From Linyphia triangularis (lineage: Eukaryota; Arthropoda; Arachnida; Araneae; Linyphiidae): a stretch of 64,000 bases of DNA. Of this stretch, positions 12,688-29,265 are shown piece after piece. The notes under the pieces are model-generated. The model was not told where the DNA came from, did no database searches, and saw nothing but the letters and a program-made list of their open reading frames with translations. Every line of letters begins with the position of its first letter. Within the stretch, counting starts at the first letter, position 1. The stretch lies in the NCBI GenBank assembly GCA_963978545.1, contig OZ021732.1:27806123-27870122 (forward strand), given 5' to 3'. The position numbers were made by a program, and so were the translations under genes.

Positions 12688-13194
12688 TATATGTTTTAAG
12701 AATGTTTCACTTTTTAGCATAAAATTAAGACTACTTATATTGATTGAGATATATTCAAGTTTTTATGAGTTACCTAGCTAAAATTAAAGCATTTTTGTAG
12801 ACTTTTTGAAAAATAAAAATTTTAAACTAAAATGTTGTGTGAGCTGATTATTTTGATGTTTTGCTGTCTTTTTCTTCCTGTATTAATAAAATTTTTAAAT
12901 ATAGACTAATATTGAAATCTGTTTGGTAATGACTTAATCTATATTCATCAGAAAAATAAAGAAGAAAATAAGGAAATTTTATGTTGAAATGGGAGGAATA
13001 TATCAATAATTTCCTTTAAAACCTGCAAGAATGGTATCTACATAAGAAAATTAGGTTTGTCGTCACACAACTTTCAATTACATTTAATATTTAATTTTAA
13101 CTTGCTCTTTAATTTAAAATAATATCTCATAAAAAACAAGTTTTTTTATGTAAATCTTTAATATGCATTGCTAAATTTTATGTGTAATTACAAC

Positions 13195-14460
13195 TCCTTG
13201 AGCTCAGATCCAGCTTTCATAGTGTTTGACTTCTTTTTGCCCCCAAAACTTGATTGAATACATTGTCACCCACAACGAATCTATTTTTTTAGATTCGGAT
13301 CGATCGGATAACAGAAAGTGGATTAATTAGCCCTCTGAAGATTTTGCCTTATTAACCTTAATATGGGAAGTTTCTGTCATTAAATATTGCTAAATTTGAC
13401 ATATTTGAGTTAAGCTTGTTCAGGGTTGGCACCTGGAATTGTCAGGGAAATTGAAAGTGCCTAAAAATGAACTGGGAAATTTAAAAAAAAAAATTTCCTG
13501 GAAAAATCAGAATTTCTTTCAGGTTCAAGTTTTCTTCCAAGAAGTTCAGAAATTTCTTTCAGAATGCATGTTTGCGTTTTGAAAATTTTATGTTTTGTAA
13601 AAACGTGTAAAATAAAAAGCACCTGCAGAAAATGAATTGGTTGAAAAAATAAAGGGAGACGTACAGTTCTACTTCTACCAGCCAATTCAATTTATTTTCG
13701 TGCTCATAGGTCAGTTTTCTGTGGCACAAATCGCGGACATGTACATATCTGTGGAAAGGTAGATTTCTGCTTTATTTAACGAAAATTTGTTTAATCGAGG
13801 AAAATCCGCATTAAAATTGCAGCAAGAGTTTTTTTGATTGCCGAATTTTATCAAAAGAATTTTTCGTTTTGATTAGCATGGAATTTTATCAAAAGAATTT
13901 TTCGTTTTGATTGGTATGGACATTTTTTTTGCAATTAAATAATTTTTTTTTTTTTTAAATCACATTGTTGGAAAAACTTTATTTATATTTTATTAATAAT
14001 TTCAATTTTCAAAAAGCGCATTCTTGTTTCGAAAAATATTCAGCTAAGAAGAATTTTCTGTTAAAATCTATATATTTCTGAAAGTAGCCTCATTCAATTT
14101 AATGTTATACTATTATCTGCTTGTATAAGTAATATCAGTCTTTAATATACTGGGAAAATCGTGTAGAAATGCCGTCAAACCTGGAATTTCAAAAAATTGT
14201 TTGGAAAAGTCAAGGAATTTTGTGCGATTACCTTGCTCGTATCTGGATAATAGAACTGGAGTAAAAGCTGGTAAATTTACGTTAGGCAATTAAAACGAGT
14301 GTAAAAGCGATCTTTGCGTGACAGTCCCATGACTTCATAGAAAGCATTGTCATCGACAATGAGTGTACCAGCCAAGTTTCAGTTCAATTCGATGACGGGA
14401 AATGGTTTTATTCAGATACTTGTGTAAAAGCGGCCTTTTAGTGACAGCCACCAAAACTTG
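13195..14460. repeat. Fragments of interspersed family R1 and other decayed repeats
   Basis: Segments at 13240-13345 and 14270-14450 carry the R1 hallmarks: gtaaaagcgatctttgcgtg, cattgtcatcgac and aagtttcag with a following gatgacgg. These also occur near 34570-34690 and 54900-55020. A 38-bp unit is duplicated in tandem at about 13842-13919. Lines near 13425 and 14150 share CTGGAATT/CTGGGAAA motifs and may be the two ends of another decayed element. Confidence 0.45.
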
Positions 14461-15359
14461 GTAATTGCTTTTAAATTATTAATTCAAAATTTAATAATTA
14501 TTACTCAACTTTGAATATTTATTTTACTAATTTTTCTTAAATGTAGATTAGAATCGCAAATGAAGATGGAATTGCTACAGTCAGTAGAAAAAATCTGATA
14601 AATGGCATAACTGTAAATCTAATGATCGTCGAGTCAGTCAGAGTGAAGTTCAAAATAAGCTGAACCGTTGCCATGTAGGCCCCTGCAAGTATGGAATCTT
14701 TCCCTTCGCGATAATGTATACGGCGTTGTGGCGATATTCAGCCTTTATTTTTCTTATTTATCTTAAGCAGTACTTGTGAGTAGGTGAACTGATTGGCTCG
14801 TGTGCGTGAATATTAACTTCGATTTTGTATGCGGTCAGGTGAGTATTTGGCTGTGTATGTCGATGGCGAGCAAATCTGCGGAGGCCTAATTTATTCCCAT
14901 TCCGTCATCCAATCGGTCTTGGCTGATAAAATTCGATATCGATGGTATTGCCAGGAATGGTACGCCTGCGCAAAACTGCGCCAAATTAAAATTCTGATAC
15001 TAAACGGCCGTTTTTTCTGCCAAACACTGCGCCATTTTAAAATAAAATAAATAAATAAATTGTGTCTGTTTTGCAGTAAACAGCCAGCATTTCTGTGACG
15101 ATTCATCGGCAATTGTATCGTCATTGTCTCCATACCTTGCATTAGCTATTTCCAAGGTTGTGATTCTTCCTCCGATCGTCGTTTTTTTTAGTTATTTTTT
15201 TTATTTTCCCGCTTTTTCACAAATACCCTTTTTTCTGAATTTTTTTTTTTTATTGTAAATATAGTTTTCTCTTTAGATTCGGTAAATTTCCGCAAATTTC
15301 TGGTTTTTAGACCGAAATTTCGATCATGAATGAGCCAATTGCGTCGGTTCATTCTTTTA

Positions 15360-16120
15360 ATGTTTTAGCCTCATTATTTACATTGGTGTGATGGACATTT
15401 TACTGAGAGTTGCGCTTATGTAATGTGTAATGGCCACTATTGGCGAGTTTGCTTCTCTATGGCGATCGCTATCGCCGAGATTTCCATTGTTGGGTGATGA
15501 TAATTTTCGTCGAGTGATATAATAAACGATTTGCGTTTAGAGAGGAGATTACATTAGGTACTACTTATATCGTTTTCGACTGATGTTACGCTGCTGTAAA
15601 TATCCGATTTTACCTTGCTTACAAGTCTAATCATGAAACCTGCATACTTTCAGATTACCCCAAACCTTCCATGCAATGACTGCTGTAATATTACAGTTCA
15701 CATCGACATTATTTGAGTTGGTTGAGGTCGAACGTTATGCTGATGTAATTGCAGTTATTTCCGAGATTTATGGCAAAATAGCGAGCGCCATCATCGAGAT
15801 TTACGTTCTGTGATGGTCATTTTTGTAGGTTGTTATGCCGATGAAGTTGTATATTGGGCATTTACACTAATTTTTTTATTGGTGTGAAGACATTTTGGTT
15901 GAGCGCTGTTGTAATATCCGATATTACCTTAATTTGCGCCAATATTTTTACCGAGATTTACGCCGGTATGGTGGGCCCTATCACCGGTATTTACCTAGCT
16001 GTGATTGCCATTTTCGCTTAGATTTATGCTGAAATAATATCAGCTATCAGATAAGCGATGATGTTTTGGTGATATTCGCCTAGGCTTACGCTGATGTGAT
16101 AGCTACTACATCTGTAATGT
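15360..16120. repeat. Degenerate repeat field built on a GAGATTTACGCTGATGTGAT-like unit
   Basis: The unit recurs near 15474 (cgccgagatttcca), 15769, 15800 (cgagatttacgttctgtgat), 15952 (ccgagatttacgccggtatg), 16021 and 16085 (cttacgctgatgtgatag). The copies are diverged, unevenly spaced and GC-richer than their surroundings. No ORF covers them. Confidence 0.45.
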
Positions 16121-16671
16121 AAATTTTTTTTCTATTTTAGCTTGACAAACAATTTTACTTATTAGCTATAACTGTAAATAAAAGTTTTAAAGTTGAAGCA
16201 ATTTTGTTTTATATAATTGCTTAACTTGTGCATCAAATAATTTTCCTTTAACTATGCATATTTTCCATGTATTTCCTTATCTTTTTATGACATGATCTTT
16301 TCATTTGTTCACTGTTTGAGTATTAGTAATTGACATTTCTGTAACAGAACTTAAGGAATTAAATGTTCTGATAAAGAAGATCCATATATGTGTTGTGCAG
16401 TGGTAAATAAATGAAATATCCTTCCAAACAAAATAAAGCAACCCTTCTTAACATAATAAAAATCTTGATATAAATTTGTTATAAAAATCTATTTCAATCG
16501 ATTAAAATTTTGATTTTAACGTATACAAGGCAGAAAGAAAATGTGATTTTTCCTGTCATGAAAAATTCGCTTTCAAGTTATATGAAATTGATACAAAATT
16601 AAATTTTCGCTGATACCAGTGGAACGTGAGGCTGTGCCATTCCTGTAATATATTCTATCAAATTTTGGGGC

Positions 16672-16945
16672 TGTTCGCACGAAGCGGATGCGAGCCCGGG
16701 CCCGCAAAAAGTTTCACCAATGTACTTTGAATGGAGCATTCCACACGATGCGGAGAGCGGCCGCAACTTTGCAGTGCAGTTTAAACCTGGGTTTAAACCT
16801 TCGAGCGGGCCCGTAGAAGTCAGAATTTCGTGAGGCTCCGCATCAACAGGGGTTCATTGGAGCTATTCACACGATGCGTGTGCGGACGGTATACCTCCGC
16901 ACACGCTTTAAATATATATATTTATTCATATATTTAAAGCGTATA
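16672..16945. repeat. GC-rich island with direct repeats and stacked hairpins (MITE-like)
   Basis: Three direct repeats occur: GGGGCTGTTCGCACGAAGCG (about 16669), GGAGCATTCCACACGATGCG and GGAGCTATTCACACGATGCG. Two adjacent hairpins follow: GCGTGTGCGGA/TCCGCACACGC (16876-16886, 16896-16906) and ACGCTTTAAATATA/TATATTTAAAGCGT (16903-16916, 16929-16942). The terminal motif resembles PIF/Harbinger ends, but no second inverted end or target duplication was found. Confidence 0.45.
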
Positions 16946-17047
16946 ATGCAGGGCAAACAATCTACTAGGGTATAACTCTTCCGTGCAATAATTGAGTTTT
17001 AACTCAATTTGAATCTTGACGTTTTTATAAATAGTCAGTAGTTTTGA

Positions 17048-17121
17048 ATATATGCCAGTAGTATTAATTTAACACTGGCATATATTTCAGCAATATATGC
17101 CAGTGTTAAATTAATACTGCT
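17048..17121. repeat. Hairpin with two competing folds
   Basis: The 29-nt arm at 17057-17085 pairs with 17093-17121 (about 28 of 29 positions, 7-nt loop). The same segment 17074-17085 (ACTGGCATATAT) also pairs with 17048-17059 (ATATATGCCAGT). Confidence 0.75.
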
Positions 17122-18694
17122 AATCAGTAATTCTATTATCTTGGTTGTTTGTTCAACTACTACTATTCACTCATCGTTATTGTAAACAATAAAGAGTTTT
17201 TTATTGTATTAAACATATATAACAACAAATTAAAACACTAGGAAAATAATCGACTTCCATTTTATACGACGTAACGGCTGCTAATTGGTCTTTTTTTTTT
17301 ATATCAACCAAGTTAGCACCGGATTTCTGAATTCAACCCTAATACCATAATTCGAAGCCAAGGTACCAACTTCACAAAGAGGCACTCTTTAATTTTCTAA
17401 GCACTTCCGATTGAATTTTACACTCACAAACCTACTCACCTTCAAACTGTGACATGTTTGCAATTTTGAGCTGCACGAGTTGCTAATAGACTTCCGGTCG
17501 CTATTTCCGGTTAACTGGTAGACCTTTTTTTTGGACTCGGGACGTTCTAAAACGTGTAAAAATGAGAAGGGGAGGGATGGGGGGGGGGGGGGAACCCGAA
17601 TGCAATACTTACATTAACCCTTTGGTCAACATATGAGTAATTGAAAGTAAAAATCTGCAATTTAAGTAACAATTTCATTATTAATTTTGAGTTTATTAAA
17701 ATTTAAATTCTTTTCTTTAAAATGATTTCTTATTTGCAATTATATCTCATTTTGAAGCATTTTTAATATTTTTTTGAAATAAACAATATGTGGGTAATTA
17801 ATGCATGTTTTTTAATTTCAAACACGAATTTCTCAAAATGGAGTTTTTTCGTATATGGGGGCGCATAGCTATTTGACAGAAATGCTTGAAATTTTTTATA
17901 CATATTTCTCTAATCTATTTAAGTACTTTAACTCGAGAAATAAATGGTAAGTAGCATACTTTAAACAATAATAATAATTATAATAATTGAGTCTAAAATT
18001 AAAAAAATAAATATATATATATTTTTAGAAAGTCATAACTCATAATTATTTTAATTTTCAAATAATAATAAAAATCTCGCGTGAAAGTAATCAAAAGTAT
18101 CCAACTATTATAGTGTGAAAGTTTCAGAATGATTGAAGAATCGGTTATTAAATGAGAAGCCCTTAAAGTCGTATAGTTTAAAATGGGCTCCTATGAAGGT
18201 GTCGGACCCCCTTAAATAATATTAATAAAAAAACGCCGTGAAAATGTTTGAAAAAATATCGAACTTTTTCAGTGAATATTTCTTTAGCTTTTTGATACAA
18301 TACTAAAACACTTCAAATGTCAGTTTTCGAATTTTTTTAAAAAAAGTAGGTTGAATTTCACTTTAACATGGAATATACTATTAAAATGTAACCGTATAAG
18401 TTACATCAATTACAGGTTGTAGGTACTTTGATTCATATAAACATTTAAAAAAAAAACTAACTTGGCATTAATATTGGATACATCGCCATATGCATTGCGC
18501 ATCTTTTACTTTAAAGCTTTACTTGTTGTATAAGGTATTTTCAAATATGCTGTTTATAGAAATGTTTCATTGATTCATTTATGGGACAATGTAGAACTGT
18601 TATCATCAGCCTTCACTTGGCTCTCCAAATTAATAAATAGTAATGAAAAACAAAGATTCGCAATAATCACGCACAATATGAACCTGAACACAAA

Positions 18695-18700
18695 TTTATT
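18695..18700 (-). terminator. Poly(A) signal of alpha-tubulin gene
   Basis: AATAAA on the minus strand (TTTATT on plus), about 135 bp beyond the tubulin stop codon; a normal 3' UTR length. Confidence 0.65.
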
Positions 18701-18833
18701 GTTAACGCAATTCAGCAGCAAACTTTACAAAAGAAACCAGCTCTTTTCTCCCACCAAAACACAGAAATACAAACACGACTGCAAAACTAGCGGTACAAAT
18801 TTGAAGAAGAAAAAGAAATTCGGAAAGTTCCTT

Positions 18834-23979
<5,146 letters not shown>

Positions 23980-25408
23980 TCATTTCGGGGTAGGGGGGGG
24001 GGGGGTACAAAAACATCCGACACAAAAATAGAAGTTGTGGAAAATCAAGCAGTTAATTTCCATGGTTTTAATTAAAAGTTCTAAATTATATGCCCCGAGT
24101 AGTTTAATGCATGTAACTTAATGTATAAAATAATAAAAAATATTTTGAGAGGAGTTTGAACTCTACAACCCACCTCCCCTTGCATACGGCCTTGAAAGAT
24201 GGCACTTGTCCACTAACCTGTAGTGGAAATTTATTTTAAGGTTATGCAGGGCCTGATTTAGAATTTTTTTTACTGTAGGCCCAACATTCAGAGAGGGGCC
24301 CCAATAGCAAGTATTTATTTCCTTACGTCACAATATTACCTGATCAAGCTACATTCGTTAAAACTAACTTTTTACAATTAAAACTCATAGTTTACTTTCA
24401 CACGATTTTTTTGTTATAATTAGTATGATCTTGATTTGTTCAAAACTTTTGAATTAATCAAGACCCCATGAACACTGATTTTAAAGCACACTTTCCTGTA
24501 TTTTAAACTCACATTTTACCACAGGGTCCACAAATTATATAATAATAAAGATTACTTAATTTTATAACAATAATTGTAAATAATACAAAGTAACCTTTCC
24601 ACTGTTTCCACGATCTCATCAAAAAGGAGGGCCAAAAAAGTCCAAGGAAAAGCCTGCAAACCAACCAATCACAAAGACTCTTTCATTTCATAATATAAAA
24701 AGTTGTATATGGTTGGTTGGTTGGTGAACATCTCTTTACAAGAGGCGAGAGAAGGAGAACAGCGGCGCAAAGCCCTTGTCTCCTTGTACAGTACCCCCCC
24801 CCCCCAAAAAAAAACACAGAACGATGGCTATATCTTTTGTTCTAATTGTTGAAATAACAAACAAAAGGTACCATTGTAAATCGTGGAAGGTTTTTAATAA
24901 TTGTATGTAGTTTTTTTTTATCATGAGGTGTCATCTACATATTAAAACAGAACCAAACTTTAAAAAGTTCAATAGCAACCTCATAATATTATTCCATATT
25001 TGGATTCAGCATTAAAAAAGAATGCGAAATACAAAAATTCGTAATTTTCTAATGAATGGTTTGTAATTTAAATGATAAAAAGAAAATGATAAATTAATGT
25101 TAAAAAAAAAAGTTCGGTTTTTGGCCATAAATACTTAAATAATTAATATATTTCAGTAATTTTTTTTTTCAAAAGGTAGTTTGTAAATGGCCAAACATAA
25201 ATAGCAATCAGCTTTTGAATCAATTTCTTTTTTAATAATTAATTATTAATTAATAAAGTAATTAAAATTTTTTTTTGAAGAGAAACATATATTTTTTTTG
25301 CTTTCATTAGATTTACCATGGTCTAAAACACCCCCATAATTTTTTTCTTTCCATTTTTACTATTAGTTCTCGATTTTTTAGAGAAAATGTAAAAAACGCT
25401 CACTTTAA

Positions 25409-26647
25409 GGGACCGTATAGTAGACGACTTTTGAAAACTATCAAAGATTAATTCAAGGTAAACTAGAGGTGTGGAAAATCGCATAACGTTAAATTATCGT
25501 ATAACCAATAGTTTAAAAACTAAGAAACACGCTTTAATAGGAAAGTGAACTAAAAAGTAGAAGATAATTTGAAATAAGTTTGAAATAAGAATAGAGTGAT
25601 TAACAAGAAATATTTATTTTATCGTAAAAAAGCGTGGGGTGCTTGATGTCAATTTTTGTAAATATTTAATGACAGATATTGGTAAAAGTAGAGCCATTAT
25701 GAAAATATCTTAAAAAGCACCCCACGCTTTTTTACGATAAAATAAATATTTCTTGTTAATCACTCTATTCTTATTTCAAACTTATTTAAAATTATCTTCA
25801 ACTTTTTAGTTCACTTTTCTATTAAAGCGTGTTTCTTAGTTTTTTAATCTATTGATTATTTTCTACTTTTTAGTTTGATTTTCTATTAAAGCGTGTTTTT
25901 TAGTTTTTTAAATTATTAATTATTTTTTCTGTAAACTATAAATTTTTTTTTTTAATTTGCTTTCTTAAATTCCATTTATTTAAAACAACATTTTTTAAGC
26001 AATTTCAATAAGTTATCCTTTAAAAATTTTACTGAATCATGTGACTTTTTCATTTTATAAATAATTTCAACGATCTAGTTACATTTGTGTTTATAGTGAA
26101 ATATTTCTGTAAAATATTCATGCTTTGCTAAATACTGTTTACTAATGCCTGCATTTAATATTTATTAATTTTCTAATTATCAGTAGTATTCGTTATATTT
26201 CTGCAATTACAGTTCTCGATATTTTATTTATTTCGTGTGAAGAATACACATCTTTAATGTTGTAAATAAATTATGTTACTTTTGCATTTACTTTCTATTT
26301 TTGTATTAATCTTAAACATGACACTATAAATCCAAGTACTTTCTATGCAATTTTAGACTAATACTTGTATTTTTTAATCTTCGTGAAACGCGCCCCATTA
26401 ACCGTTCGATTTCTCCCGCTGTGAAGAACCTTAAAAATACCTTTCGTTTTATGAAAATTCTCCCTGAAGATCGGTAAAAAAATCGTCGAAATATTTTCGC
26501 TCATAAGTGACGTGTTTTTCAACATAATGCAACGAAATTTGGTATTTAGGGTAAATGATGTATTCTGAATCGAATGAAATGATAAAAAATAAGGGTTCGT
26601 ATTGAAATTTTCTAAGATAGCGTTACTTTTACTTAGTATACGGTCCC
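25409..26647. mobile_element. Third-layer inverted-end element
   Basis: GGGACCGTATA at 25409-25419 is the exact reverse complement of TATACGGTCCC at 26637-26647. The flanks TTTAA and TCAAG give no clean target duplication (possibly a decayed TTAA). It is non-coding and contains the long inverted repeat at 25511-25848. Confidence 0.5.
25511..25848. repeat. Long inverted repeat (133-bp arms, 73-bp loop)
   Basis: The left arm (25511-25643) ends in AAAAAAGCGTGGGGTGCT and the right arm (25717-25848) begins AGCACCCCACGCTTTTTT; the arms pair along their length with few mismatches. A third copy of the outer arm end (TTCTATTAAAGCGTGTTTTT) follows at about 25863-25916. Confidence 0.85.
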
Positions 26648-28584
26648 TCAAGAAAAAAAAATTGCATCAGATATATAGAAAATCATAAGCAAAACATTTT
26701 GGTGCAAACCGTAAGATTCTACGATAATTAGAACCGAAGATATAGCCATCGTTCTGTTTTTTTTTTTTTGGGTACTGTACATAGGAAGAAGTTGCATATG
26801 ATTGGCTGAACCGGAAAGATTTGCTTAATTAGGTTTTATTAGGTTAATCTATCTAACTTAACTCTCTGTGATTATAAAAAATATGGAATTTGCGAATGTG
26901 TAACTAAAATTTTTCATTATTTTTGTTCAATACTTCCCGTAAAAAGACCATTATATTTAAAAATTTCAGAACACTTTCAAAATTTGGTGGCCCCTAGGCC
27001 CGGGCCTAATGGTAAATCAGGCCCTGAGGTTATGATCACTTTGAATTGTAACGCATCACAAGTGGTGATCAGGAACCAATGAGTGGCAAGAAGAAGGGGG
27101 TGGGGGGATTGCATAAGTTCGACAAGTTAAAAAAGTTAGCGGACATTCGCTCACATTTTTTGCCCTTCCAAATTACCGTCACTTAGAATTAACAGTTAAG
27201 TCATTATCCATAGAATGAAGGCTGCTTTATTCACCAATAGTAACATGAAAACCTTAACACTCTTTTTAAAAGGCTTGAGTTGTGTTCAATAACCGCAAAA
27301 CAGGGTGAAGAGAAGAGAAACATTTCTGAAGAAAAACTTGTTCTGGCTTAGAACATTAGCCTGGGGAACTTAATAATTACATTCACAAAAGAAAACAATA
27401 ACTAAATAATCGATTTGATACGAAGATCAAAGTCATTCATCATTGGACTATGAATATCGTAAACTGTAACATCAAAGGTATTTTATATGTACCGCTTATA
27501 ATGAGTCGTCGCTGACAAAACTTCTAAAGAGGGTCCACAGAAAATATCACAAGGTAGCAAGGTACGTGTATTACATTTAGTATCGATTTTAAATATTAAA
27601 ATTGTTAGTAAATTTTTTTTTGTTTTTTTTTTAATAATTTTTTGTTAATTTATTATGAATTTTAAATTAAAGTAACATGTTTTTTCTTCGACAAATAGAA
27701 GCATTGCTTTACCCTTGGATTTTGGAATGAAACAAAATACAAAACGGAAAATGTAGTGTTCTCGTATACTATATCCCTAAGTCTCTGTCGTTTATATTTT
27801 GACCAGAGAACAACGTTTGGAGAACTCTCGGCATCAATAGATTTTGGTAGAAGTAAATTTTTTTTATCTTTAAACAATAAGTTTAATAAACTTTTTTGCT
27901 TCATTCTTTTTATATTGTATGCAATCGTACCTACAAACGTTTCTAGATATTCGGTTTTAGTGACTTCGTAAAGGGAATTGTTTTTGTTATTTTTCAGTCT
28001 GATTATGTTGTTTTATTTTGTTATTAATTTATGATTTACTATTTAAAGTGGTAGATCTTTTTAATACTGTAATTAATAGTAAAGTTTAATTAAAAAGTTT
28101 ATAAAAAAATATAATGCTGCTTATTTTTCTTCTCAAAGTAAACATTTAATTGATGGTACCTTTCACTGTATAAAGGCATTTAAGAAGATAAAAAATTTTA
28201 TCGCGCAGATAGAGATACAAGAAAAATAAATGTAAAACAGATGTCGACACAGAAATGCTATTTATTTGCACAGACTGAATAGTGATGTATAAAAGCAATA
28301 AAACATATTTTTTTTTTTCACTGTGAAATATTTTTTTTTCAAAACATGAAATCATAAAGAATAAGTCATCGCAGAACTTGCAAAGCATTAACCATATCTA
28401 CAGGTATACAGGAAGAATACTTAATATTGCAGTGAAATTTTAAAGGGTTATTGTTCACTCAGTTAATGAGAAATGTTTATTTGGTTGGTTTGATTATATA
28501 CTTTCAGACGGAATGCAGGAGCACGCAAAAGTTAAGAGTGTCCGAACCACTAAATAGTTAAAATTTCAAGAAAAGAATACCTTT

Positions 28585-28806
28585 CGGGTGATCTTTCACG
28601 GGAAACCGACCCACAACCCACATTTGCGGTTCGATGGGGAGAAAATCCCGAATAATTCCACTGAGCAATTCAATATTCAATATGAGACAATTTCTTTCCA
28701 TCACCGCCGCGTGTGATAATTTTTAACATCAAAGCTCCGACCACACTAGGAATCGAACCTAATCCCTCTCTTAGCAAGCCTTCTGCTAACGAGCAACGAG
28801 TTCAGG
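28585..28806 (-). repeat. Candidate SINE family C (tRNA-like head)
   Basis: On the minus strand, TCGTTAGCAGAAGG is followed by box-B-like GGTTCGATTCC, then a body ending with ATCGAACCGCAAATGTGGGT. Only one copy is seen in this window, so the family is inferred from the tRNA-like boxes. Confidence 0.45.
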
Positions 28807-29046
28807 GGAAATAAATCGAAAATCCTCAATTTCCATATGAATTGCATTACTTTAAATATGAATAATGGAGAACCTGTTTGAAAAAGTGGTTAAGCTATAC
28901 GTTTAGAATTAGGCAAAAGTACGATTTTTTTTTTTTAAATTCTATTTTTCTAGCAAAATTATTTAATTTACCATTCTAAAAAAATTCCGAAACAATTTTT
29001 ATTTTCTTATAAAAAAATTCCACAAACTTTAATCGTGGTAACTTAC

Positions 29047-29160
29047 CTGTCAAATATGTGACCGAAGAGAAGATCGTCTGCAGTAGTGTCGCCGAGCGAG
29101 TTGTGCAACGAGCCTCGCCCTAGACCTGAATCGCGCGTTGCATCATTTTCACCGCATTTT
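29047..29160 (-). other. Candidate alpha-tubulin 5' UTR exon 1
   Basis: On the minus strand a strong donor, TTTGACAG|GTAAGT, ends at 29047. It would splice about 5.1 kb to the acceptor at 23917. The 5' end of the exon is not visible; the start given here is only an estimate. Confidence 0.6.
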
Positions 29161-29265
29161 CAACCGCGCATCTACCAATGGGTGACGATGCCTTTCCACG
29201 CGCATGCTCACCGGGTTGCACGCACGATTCCTTATGCGGATCAATGAAGGGATGACGTGTTTTCT
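29100..29265 (-). promoter_or_regulatory. CpG-rich putative alpha-tubulin promoter
   Basis: This is a sharp GC- and CpG-rich stretch (gcgcgttgcatc, caaccgcgcatc, ccacgcgcatgctcaccggg) in AT-rich DNA, directly upstream of the candidate non-coding exon. An ATTGG box reads on the minus strand near 29174-29178. No TATA box was recognised. Confidence 0.5.

Larger units (their letters stand above)
24789..26777. mobile_element. Second-layer inverted-end element with TA duplication
   Basis: The ends CAGTACCC (24789) and GGGTACTG (26770-26777) are flanked by TA on both sides (24787-24788, 26778-26779). The subterminal sequences also match as inverted copies: ACAGAACGATGGCTATATCT, then GTTCTAATT on the left, with the complement on the right. 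TA duplication suggests a Tc1/mariner-class mobiliser; no ORF is present. Confidence 0.65.
24247..27026. mobile_element. hAT-type non-autonomous element (outer layer of a nested stack)
   Basis: The terminal inverted repeats CAGGGCCTGATTTA and TAAATCAGGCCCTG (14 bp, exact) bound 2780 bp. An exact 8-bp target duplication AGGTTATG is present at 24239-24246 and 27027-27034, the hAT length. No transposase ORF is recognisable. The element lies in the first intron of the tubulin gene and contains further inverted-end elements. Confidence 0.85.

Noticed and set aside
13425..14225. Possible element bounded by CAGGGTTGGCACCTGG-like and GGAATTTTGTGCG-like ends
   Set aside because: The ends are not clearly inverted copies and no target duplication was found.
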